Part shown: piece after piece, positions 1 to 6,708 of the stretch | Layout: the number at the start of each line of letters is the position of its first letter | Position numbering within the stretch: position 1 is the first letter of the stretch | NCBI GenBank assembly: GCA_003151985.1 | Contig: PLZC01000265.1 | Span: 1 to 33,113, forward strand | DNA: 33,113 nt | Origin: Acidobacteriaceae bacterium | GTDB taxonomy: Bacteria; Acidobacteriota; Terriglobia; Terriglobales; Acidobacteriaceae | Direction of reading: 5' to 3' | Notes under the pieces: model-generated | Seen by the model: only the letters and a program-made list of their open reading frames with translations | Databases searched by the model: none | Told to the model about the DNA's origin: nothing | Position numbers and translations under genes: made by a program

Positions 1-122
1 TTCGAGAACTGCACATTCGGAGAGCTGCATCTTGATCAGAAGTCTCCTACTTGCATTAGACTGGGTCATCGATTTCTCAGACCCTTGTCCGGTACTGGGG
101 CAAGAGGAGAGGGGAGAGGAAC

Positions 123-257
123 ATGATCTTGGTAACTGGCGACGTCGTTCTGGACCACAACATTTACACGGGTACCCGGGCTGACGCGGGCCTCGATATG
201 CGGCTTCCCGGTGTCTGCGTGCCTTGGTGGCAGCTTCCGTATCTAGCCCGAGATTAG
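123..257 (+). pseudogene. Fragment resembling the N-terminus of a PfkB-type sugar kinase
   Basis: A 44-codon reading frame starts at ATG 123 behind a purine-rich ribosome binding site (GGGGAG, about six bases upstream). It begins MILVTGDVVLDHNIYTG, which resembles the first beta strand and substrate loop of PfkB-type kinases. After about 25 residues the likeness disappears and the frame stops at TAG 255. No continuation was recognised in the other frames over the next 400 bases. Read here as the start of a gene whose remainder has been lost or scrambled. The family assignment rests on one short motif and is weak; it could also be a short unrelated peptide. Confidence 0.3.
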
Positions 258-676
258 CGATGCAGATACGGTGCGTGGGGCTGCTGGTCAGCCCTGCCTT
301 TTGTCAGGCCGGCTCCGAGTCCAGTCGTGCTCTCCTCAGCAACCGGATAACCTATTCAGCCAGCTCCGACTTCTTAGTGGCGGCAAACGGAGCGCGCTTA
401 GGATGGGTGGGATCGCAAGAGGATAGCTCGGGCCGCTGAAAAGCGATCATGTGCGCAAGGAAGCCTCTTACTACCCGATTAGGCACACAAAGGCCTCCCT
501 CGGGGTTCTTAAACACCCAAGGCCTGCGGACGTTTTGTTCAAGATGGAATTGGGTCTTCCGTCTGGTGTTCTGCGTCAACCCATCCCTTTGTGGCCGTCG
601 CCGGCCAACTTTCATCGTATGTGCACCTTTCTCTCGTGAGTTTTGTATGGTCTCGCATCAGGCGAGACTCCCCTTC
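258..676. other. Stretch without a supported gene
   Basis: Several overlapping reading frames of 60-100 codons exist on both strands, but none has a recognisable domain, and they overlap each other. The plus frame at 451-639 and the minus frame at 352-615 cannot both be genes. Probably decayed DNA next to the truncated integrase. Confidence 0.4.
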
Positions 677-1096
677 TTAGACCTGGATTTTACCCAAGGG
701 CTTGATCGTCAGCCTCTTCGTACCGTCAGGGCTGGCAACGGAATAGATCAGTGAGAACGCGGCAACGTATCGATTGCGGGTTGCGTCGCTCCAATTGTGT
801 TCGTCTGCCTGCTCGGCGAGCCAGTCCAAGACTTCCTGCTTCGTGATCGACTCTGCATCGCGGTGTCCGAATGCCGACAGCATCCGTTTGAACTTCAGGC
901 AACAATCATATGCGTGCTTTGCGTCCCGTTCGGCCGCAAGGAACCTGTTTGCGTCCTCGACGAATTCACCGAATGTGACCTTCTTCGCACTAGCGCCGGC
1001 AATCTGCGGCAGCTTGCCTTGCCGTTTCTCACCTTCCCGGCTTCGCCTTACATTTGACCCCATTGAAAGTTCGTCACCTGATGAACTCAAGGCCAC
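677..1096 (-). pseudogene. Truncated tyrosine integrase (core-binding domain only)
   Basis: The 139-residue product has a basic leader of about 40 residues, then an alpha-helical SAM-like core-binding domain of tyrosine recombinases (roughly residues 40-130, from TFGEFVEDANRFL to the ATRNRYVAAFSLIY helix). In this family that domain grips the att core site, and a catalytic domain with the R...HxxR...Y residues follows. Here the protein stops at LGKIQV, where the linker to the catalytic domain would begin, and I found no catalytic-domain sequence downstream. Intact phage or island integrases are usually 350-420 residues, so this one cannot recombine DNA. It may be a relic of the integrase that brought in this accessory region. 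A small core-binding protein acting as an inhibitor is possible but less likely. Confidence 0.7.
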
Positions 1097-1814
1097 CTTT
1101 CCGCCATTTCTGCATTGGATTGAACGCCCTCACCGGCGTTTGTTCTATTGGAATAGCTCCTTCTTTCTTCCTGAAGTGGATTTAACCCCGATTCCTGTAT
1201 CCCTGCTATTGGGATGAAGCCTCCTTCGCTTGTTGTCTGCTTGAATTCGAACTCGTCTATAGAACCGTGATGAATCAGAACTGGCGCCTATGTTTCTGAT
1301 CATCGCGGAATCGATCCGACACTATATATAGACACGCGCCACAAGGAGACGAGTATTCCTGCCGTAACATGGTCTGTAACAGTTCCTATCTATTATTAGT
1401 ATAGGAGCCTCATACCTGCCGGATTACATGTCTCTACTTGCATAAGAAAACAGCAAAGATGACCGACCGCTTCCTGGCGCGCGCGCGCGAAGTGTTTTAG
1501 GTCATCGTCGACGAAGACACCTGGTGTAGGACGGGCTGAGTCTTTCGAGCGCGTTTTCGTTTCATATCTGAATCCGCATTGTTGCCTACGCGTGAGCCAG
1601 AATTCCTTTTTAACTAGATCGATTTCTCGAATTAACGCATATGTTGGAAATCAATTCCCAATTCCCCAAAGGTCAATCGCACATGCATGGCTCGCGTGCG
1701 AGGGCAGATATGCCTCCACGATGGAGACGCCAGGTATCAGTGGAACGGAACTCGATTCCTCTTTGGTTCGAGCCCACCCGGTCCAAATTCAAAGGGTACC
1801 AATTGGAGTTACAA
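1097..1814. other. Intergenic stretch, no gene seen
   Basis: No convincing coding region. It contains AT-richer DNA around 1310-1440 with an imperfect inverted repeat (TCCTAT near 1385 against ATAGGA near 1400). The upstream extension of the next gene's frame (1641-1814) has no ribosome binding site and is not counted as coding. Confidence 0.4.
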
Positions 1815-2276
1815 ATGATAACCATCAAAATCAACGGAACTGTGTTCTGCGCCGACACCATCGAAGAAGCCACCGCCTTGGCCAAGGCTTTTGACTTGCC
1901 CTTGAAGGGTGAAAGGCAATCCAGCCATGAAGTTCAAATCCGCCACCTGGGAATCAAGCGCCGCTCGCGAGCACGAATGATTCACCAACTCAACAAAGGG
2001 TTGACCGAGGCAGGTCAATCGGCGGCTCATGCGCTTGGAGCGGTTGCGACAATCGTGACGCCACTCGCCGGCAGCGCTGTTAGTGCCGCCATTGGAAAGA
2101 CTGGAACTCTTGCTGAGGCCCTTGGCGCTAAGCTACAACGAATGTCTAAAGCAGCCAAAGTGCGGGCTCTTCGCAGCTTTCCGCAAGCTGACCTCAGAGC
2201 GTTGCTCAATGAGCTCGACGAACTGAAGCCACCAGACAACCCTCCGTCGTCCCAAAAGGGTCTATTTACCAAATAG
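1815..2276 (+). CDS. Hypothetical protein with a small-residue hydrophobic segment
   Basis: Predicted 153 residues from ATG 1815, chosen over the longer track ORF (start 1641) because GGAG lies six bases upstream of 1815 and residues before it look non-coding. The N-terminus (MITIKINGTVFCADTIEEA) resembles a short beta-hairpin and helix. A basic patch RHLGIKRRSRAR follows near residues 43-53. An Ala/Gly/Val-rich hydrophobic stretch (AAHALGAVATIVTPLAGSAV) spans about residues 70-90, then an amphipathic C-terminal helix and a polar tail. The hydrophobic stretch could be a membrane segment or a buried helix. No family was recognised. It stands alone in accessory DNA with no operon partner. Confidence 0.55.
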   Translation: MITIKINGTVFCADTIEEATALAKAFDLPLKGERQSSHEVQIRHLGIKRRSRARMIHQLNKGLTEAGQSAAHALGAVATIVTPLAGSAVSAAIGKTGTLAEALGAKLQRMSKAAKVRALRSFPQADLRALLNELDELKPPDNPPSSQKGLFTK

Positions 2277-3335
2277 CTGAACTAACGAACGGGGGTGCAG
2301 ACGTCATTGCGGCCAATGGCCAAATCTTCGCGCCTGCACTCTGAACCCTGGCAGCGGAGGCGTTGCGGACATCGTGATGCCTCCGATCGCTTCTCCACAC
2401 CAATGCTCTTTCCATACCCCCAGCTTTTCCATTCTCTGTTGTGAAGAAGCCCCTCGGGCATAGGTTCAGGTATCTGGTCCCATCGGCCGCCATCTCTGGC
2501 CGTCATCGAGCAAATGATGTCTTCTTGTTGATGCCTGAAAGGTGAACTGGAAGGTGTTGGAACTGACTCTGAGGACCCTACTTCGTTCTCCACTTTGCGC
2601 CGCGGGCCTTCTCTGACGCCGCGGAATTCATCGCGGCCCTCATGGCCGCTCCATCCTGCCAACCCCAAAAACCCACACGCGCATCCGCCGGAAACTGGCC
2701 CTTACCGTCCAAAACCTGCTTCTTCCCAAGCCATGAAAATAGTTCATTTCGGCCCCGATTTGGCTGTCCGGATTTCTGGCCGAATTTGCAGCGAAAAGGT
2801 AGGAAATCCCGGGATTTCCTACGAAGCATTGCAACTTATGACTTTAAGGAACGGATTTTGGCCTTGAAATCCTCGGCCTAGTATAGGACGATTGGTCGAA
2901 AGTGGTGAATTTCTAGTAACCAAGTAGTAATATTTCCTTCATCTTTTCTTCATCTCTGCAGCAATCTACCAACGATCTGTCCAGCAATAGGCGCACACTC
3001 CCGAACACGTGATCGACTTCTGCCTCATAACGCCGGGGTGGTTTCATGCGACAAAAACGCCGCCCCGAGGCCGGCATGGTTTTGCATGAGCTCAGATTGG
3101 ATTCCTATCGAATTGCTGGTTGTTCTTGAATCTCCAATCCCTCGCTCGTTCCAATCAGCTTGGCTTCGTACCCATCACGTAGTCTGGCGACGCCCATCAG
3201 TGAGCTCCCCGGTCAAGGTCCACTTTGTCTTGCTAGTTCGGGCCGATTTTGTGTCTGCTGGAGTTGGCGGGATAATTTCGCACATAGCAACCGGCGCTGG
3301 TCCGCTGAGTGCGTCCCGGCGCGCCTATGAGCTGA
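2277..3335. other. Gene-poor stretch leading into the palindrome array
   Basis: Open frames here (for example minus 2282-2668 and 2578-2829) lack recognised domains and overlap one another, so no gene is called. The main structure is the 24-bp perfect palindrome at 2799-2822, listed separately. A purine/pyrimidine-biased stretch with ATCTTTTCTTCATC lies near 2940. The DNA from 2880 to 3335 shows nothing else I can name. Confidence 0.4.
2799..2822. repeat. 24-bp perfect palindrome
   Basis: GTAGGAAATCCC is followed immediately by its exact reverse complement GGGATTTCCTAC, with no loop. It sits in a non-coding stretch. It is too symmetric for a typical terminator and has no T-tract. It could be a binding site for a dimeric protein, a cruciform, or an outlying member of the palindrome group that starts 500 bases downstream. 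Confidence 0.85.
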
Positions 3336-4106
3336 GCCCAAACTTGGGCGGAGTCGAGCACAGTACCGGCTGGCTTTTCAGCCGATATGCCCAGACTTGG
3401 GCATACCTGAGTATCCCCAGAATTGGGTAGAACCACTACTGAGCCCAGTTTTGGGCTGAGTCACTCGGCTGGCCATCAGCTAAGTGCGGGCTGAGTTGAT
3501 CCACCGTTGGTGGACGGAGGTCAACGGGCTGAGATTCACTGTCTTTTCAGGCCAACGGGCAGGGAAGTTAGCCGGTTGTGGGTATGCTCAAACTTTGAGC
3601 ATACCTTCGGCTGAGTCACTGGCCTGACGACTCAGGTGAGTGTTCCTCCATTGGAGGAAGACCAGCCGGGTGTTTTCGGCCGATTGAATGCGCTGAGTTT
3701 TCAGCAGATTCAAGATCCAGTTTTGGACCTTTCGGGGAATCAATGGTTTGGCGGGGGGTTCCTCATATCGAGGACACCGGGTATTCCTCGTAAGTCTGGC
3801 CGGTTCTGCTGCGTTTCAATATAGGGGTGTGCGCCAGTGGAGTAGACCTGGCCCCGGCGGTGGGCCGCGGAGCGTCCACACCTATGAGCAGAAGGTCATG
3901 GTCCAGAATTGGTCCATGACGGTTTCGTTTGCAGGAACGACCCCTGCTGGCATTACGCAGATTTGCGTAATGATGATTCTGCAGGAGTTAGTGTCATTCC
4001 TCAGATTTGAGGAATGAGCCGCATAGAGATGACGGAGTTTTGCGTCATGATCCATCCTCCGTTGCAGGTTGAACCCACTTCGACATTTCCTCAATTTGAG
4101 GAAATG
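3336..4106. repeat. Array of at least 14 different short palindromes (hairpin array)
   Basis: Palindromes read directly: 3336-3349, 3367-3384, 3386-3405, 3416-3427, 3442-3457, 3500-3514, 3581-3605 (12-bp arms around one base), 3643-3659, 3692-3705, 3716-3727, 3760-3774, 3895-3920, 3925-3940, 3951-3972, 3995-4016, 4029-4048 and 4084-4106. Stem sequences differ from unit to unit, yet both arms of each change together. Many share the loop-side form CA-GATT-TG, CA-GTTT-TG, CA-GAAT-TG or CA-GACT-TG. Examples are CATTACGCA-gatt-TGCGTAATG and CATTCCTCA-gatt-TGAGGAATG. Spacers often carry GGCTGAG. There are no T-tracts, so these are not simple terminators, and no constant repeat, so this is not CRISPR. 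Function unknown; a structured RNA or a protein-binding array are both possible. Confidence 0.8.
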
Positions 4107-4224
4107 CCATTGGTATGTTCCGGCGGGTTTAGTTTGAGTTATCCACAGATATCTGCTGCGATCTGCCCAAGCATAGGTGGTTTCACTTATTGACGCGGCG
4201 GTTCCGATACCGAATCCTGTCTAC

Positions 4225-4446
4225 ATGACCAACAACGTAAGTTCAGATTCGATCGAGTTGAGTGATTCCGACATTGCGAACATCACCGGCATTGGGGTGA
4301 AGGCTGAAGCATTGATCGCCGAGATCCTCGCGCAGTTAGACGAAGAGGCCCGGAAGGTCGCGCAGAAGTCAGCACTGTTGCGGCTATTGCTTCAAATCAT
4401 CAAGAATAAGAATGCTGCCGCCGCTGACATAACGGCGGCGCATTGA
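4225..4446 (+). CDS. Small hypothetical acidic/helical protein
   Basis: A 73-residue product from ATG 4225 (MTNNVSSDSIELSDSDIANI). An alternative GTG start at 4177 in the same frame adds 16 residues. Neither start has a good ribosome binding site. The N-terminal 25 residues are Ser/Asp-rich, and the rest is predicted helical with Ala, Glu, Lys and Leu (ALIAEILAQLDEEARKVAQK, then ALLRLLLQIIKNKN), which could form a short coiled coil. No family recognised. It follows the palindrome array directly. It may be a real small gene because its composition is orderly, but it could be a chance frame. Confidence 0.35.
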   Translation: MTNNVSSDSIELSDSDIANITGIGVKAEALIAEILAQLDEEARKVAQKSALLRLLLQIIKNKNAAAADITAAH

Positions 4447-4562
4447 TTGGTGAGCGATAGCGCCTTGATCGCGGCGGGCCGCGGAACAACAGGCCGTTAA
4501 GCGGGCTGAGTTTGTCTGTACCGCCCGCACTCGGTTCGCCAGAGGCAGCCTTGCCGCTCAGG

Positions 4563-4600
4563 CATGATCAGGGTGTCACATCATGATCAGGGTGTCACAT
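4563..4600. repeat. 19-bp perfect tandem duplication
   Basis: CATGATCAGGGTGTCACAT occurs twice head to tail (4563-4581 and 4582-4600). The core TGATCA is itself a palindrome, and GTGTCACA contains a short inverted repeat. It lies between the small hypothetical gene and the minus-strand two-gene unit. It may be a scar of an insertion-sequence end or target, or a paired binding site. Confidence 0.8.
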
Positions 4601-4659
4601 TTGGCTAAGCTAGGACGCGAGTGTTCTTCAGGCCGCCGAAGCCGATCGGTTTGCATGTT

Positions 4660-4887
4660 TCAGCAGGCTGACCCTGCCCTTTGGCGAACGCCGTGGCCTG
4701 TATTCTTGGCCGCAATCAGGCTGAGCCGAAGCTCGTCCAGCATCAGGATGTAGACGATCGTGTCGTTCTCGTCCCCGTTGGGATTCTTCCGACTAGCCAG
4801 CAGGGCGACGCGCAGGTCGCCCAGCATCGCAATTGTCTCGTCCAAGTGCTCAGAGTCATAGAAGAATGTCGTGCATTGCATTCGCAT
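4660..4887 (-). CDS. Hypothetical protein, second gene of a two-gene unit
   Basis: A 75-residue product starting at ATG 4887, directly next to the stop codon of the upstream gene (TAAATG junction), so the two are probably translationally coupled. The sequence reads MRMQCTTFFYDSEHLDETIA, then a mostly helical middle with DLRVALLASRKNPNGDENDT and a VYILMLDELRLSLIAAKNT helix, and a short basic tail. No signal peptide or metal motif. The family was not recognised. Tight linkage to the AT-hook/Cys-rich gene suggests they act together, and the small size would suit an accessory or regulatory partner. Confidence 0.55.
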   Translation of the reverse strand: MRMQCTTFFYDSEHLDETIAMLGDLRVALLASRKNPNGDENDTIVYILMLDELRLSLIAAKNTGHGVRQRAGSAC

Positions 4888-5847
4888 TTAGGCGGCCTGT
4901 CTTTCTGGTTCGGAGTTGAGTTGCCGGTAGAGTTCCCGCTGGGCTTGATCTGCTGCTCCCTTGCGGCGGTCTTTCATGACCCTTCTCGCGCCCGCCTTCT
5001 GGCGACCGCGCCGGGCAGTGAGCGTCTCGTTAACCAGGCTGACAAACGATGTGAAACTGAGCATCTGGTGGGTCTCCAGGCGGCCTTTAAGCAGCTCGCA
5101 TGCCCGCAGGTAATCGGCTGCATACCGGCCCACAATCACGCCCTTAGAGCGCCGTAGCTCGCGGAAGGTGAACTCCCCTGACCTGATCCCAAGCCGGTAA
5201 TCGTCCTTGCGCTCGGAGATCTTCCGGAAGCAGTACTCGAGTCCCTCAGCGAGCCATTCCGGATGCGTCGGGTCGTCTGCTACTGGCCGCTTTCTGCTGA
5301 CCGCCATGGCCAGGAAGCGGGCCGCGATGAGGGGCAGGCCCTGGGAGTCAGCGGCGGCCTCAAGGCCGCCTTTCTCTCCTGCTGCGAAGTAGATCTGGCC
5401 GGCGATCCCGTTGGCTAGCATGGTGTCAAGCTGTCTCTGGTAGCGCCGGATGGATTCGTCAACAACCGCCAGTGCGATGCCTCTGTTGGCTGCCACCTGA
5501 TACCGCGACCGGCCTGTGAAGTGATCTGCCCAGATCAGGTAAGCCGTGCCTTCAGGCAGTCGGTCAACAGCGCGGCCAACGAACTCCTTGAAGCGGGTAA
5601 CCTTCACGCATCCGCAGCTTGTTGTCTCGCCTGACTGCAGGCGGTTCAGCCGGGTCTCGATGACGCCCGTGCAGTCCTTGCAGCCCCTGAGGCCGCCGCA
5701 GTCGCAGGTGGCCAGTACACGCTGGCCGCCGTGGTCGATCGAGGGCAGGAGCGCCCGGATAACCAGCTTCCCGTAGCGCATGCCGATCTCCGCCGAATTG
5801 TCCTTGGCGGGTCTGCCGGGCCGTCGAGTTGTGGAGGTTTCTGTCAT
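4888..5847 (-). CDS. AT-hook-like and Cys-rich (zinc-ribbon-like) hypothetical protein
   Basis: A 319-residue product from ATG 5847. The first 16 residues contain RRPGRPAKD, close to the AT-hook core (basic-GRP-basic) that binds the minor groove of AT-rich DNA. Residues about 23-80 hold a segment with CDCGG, CKDC and SCGC, giving six cysteines in short CxC/CxxC pairs. It resembles the small zinc-binding modules (YGKL...CDCG...TSCGC) of phage-encoded DNA-binding proteins. The remaining 240 residues are charged and helical, with a very basic patch RRGRQKAGARRVMKDRRKG near residues 280-300. DNA or RNA binding is therefore likely, but no enzyme motif was seen. It is coupled to the 75-residue gene behind it. 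The whole-protein family is not recognised. Confidence 0.65.
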   Translation of the reverse strand: MTETSTTRRPGRPAKDNSAEIGMRYGKLVIRALLPSIDHGGQRVLATCDCGGLRGCKDCTGVIETRLNRLQSGETTSCGCVKVTRFKEFVGRAVDRLPEGTAYLIWADHFTGRSRYQVAANRGIALAVVDESIRRYQRQLDTMLANGIAGQIYFAAGEKGGLEAAADSQGLPLIAARFLAMAVSRKRPVADDPTHPEWLAEGLEYCFRKISERKDDYRLGIRSGEFTFRELRRSKGVIVGRYAADYLRACELLKGRLETHQMLSFTSFVSLVNETLTARRGRQKAGARRVMKDRRKGAADQAQRELYRQLNSEPERQAA

Positions 5848-6694
5848 TGGTTTAAGTATCCAGTAGTCGTGGCGGTTACCAAAGCTCCAGCGCCACCCGC
5901 CCTGTAGGGTCGGGTCCCGCGCGCTTCGGTCATTCGTAATGGTGAGGTAGGTCGTTGAGATTATTTGCCTTTAATCACATCTAAAGCAAGCGGCCGTTAG
6001 CGGCCCAGCCGCGGCTAAGGCCAGCGTCAAGCATGTAGTCAACAAGCCAACCTGTTCTTCGGGTACTCAAGCACCTCGACCTGATGGATAAACGGGCTGC
6101 TTTCAGGCATCACGACCGCCCCTGACTGGATGGAACCCTTGCAATGCAAGAGTTCACTCACAATGGGAACGTTCCAACGGGTTCTTCCTATCGCCCCTGA
6201 CTGGCCGGGTTCTTGCTTTCCGGGCTCTACTTTCTTAAGAGATACAAGCTAAGAACAGTCCGGGGGTAATTCAATCCCGGCTTCAGGCTGCTTTTGCTAT
6301 CTGAGAGGGGTAAAGGCGGCGCAAGACCAGAAACCGGCCATCAACTCTCGGCCACTTTTCCAGACTATAGAACCAGCCACGGAATGCGGATAGGGGAATC
6401 CCCTAGATTGCCCGATTCATCGGTGTTTTGTTCATCCTCCATTGGAGGACGGACAGGTTTGGAAAGTCTTCGCGCTAGCCGGCGCATATTTTCTCCATTG
6501 AGAGTATTGTTCGAACGGAATAGCTTTGTGGAGAAATGTCATACCTTTGGCGGCTTGCATGAGCAAAACTTCCCTGTCAACTGCTCTGACTTCCCTCGCC
6601 AAGCGAGCGCCGTCCTCGACGGGTGCCCAAGTTGACCCTTACTATGAAGTGCCTGGAGCATTTCCGGCTACCTGTCCCCAACACCCTTGCAGCC
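5848..6694. other. Long intergenic region with scattered palindromes
   Basis: No gene supported. Palindromes in the same style as the 3336-4106 array occur here: 6133-6155 (GAACCCTTGCA / TGCAAGAGTTC around one base, one mismatch), 6166-6175 (GGAACGTTCC), 6391-6405 (TAGGGGA-A-TCCCCTA) and 6436-6450 (TCCTCCATTGGAGGA, whose core matches the unit at 3643-3659). The phrase CGCCCCTGACTGG occurs twice (near 6117 and 6190). A weak promoter-like pair, TTGAGA at 6498 and TAGCTT at 6521 with 17 bases between, could serve the glycosidase gene. The 87-113 codon frames here have no recognised content. Confidence 0.5.
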
Positions 6695-6699
6695 AGGAG
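6695..6699 (+). promoter_or_regulatory. Ribosome binding site that fixes the glycosidase start at TTG 6709
   Basis: AGGAG lies nine bases before an in-frame TTG at 6709. The product from that TTG begins with a lysine pair and a clean hydrophobic signal sequence, whereas the ATG at 6526 adds about 60 residues with no family likeness and would bury the signal peptide. Confidence 0.6.
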
Positions 6700-6708
6700 C
6701 AAACTTTA

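Noticed and set aside
352-639. Minus ORF 352-615 and plus ORFs 449-754 and 451-639 as genes
   Set aside because: They overlap each other on opposite strands, have no recognised motif, and cannot all be real.
2282-2867. Minus ORFs 2282-2668 and 2578-2829 and plus ORFs at 2595-2881
   Set aside because: No family likeness, no convincing ribosome binding site, and they overlap in several frames.
3336-4106. The palindrome array as a CRISPR array or as a row of terminators
   Set aside because: There is no constant direct repeat with regular spacers, and the hairpins are not followed by T-runs.
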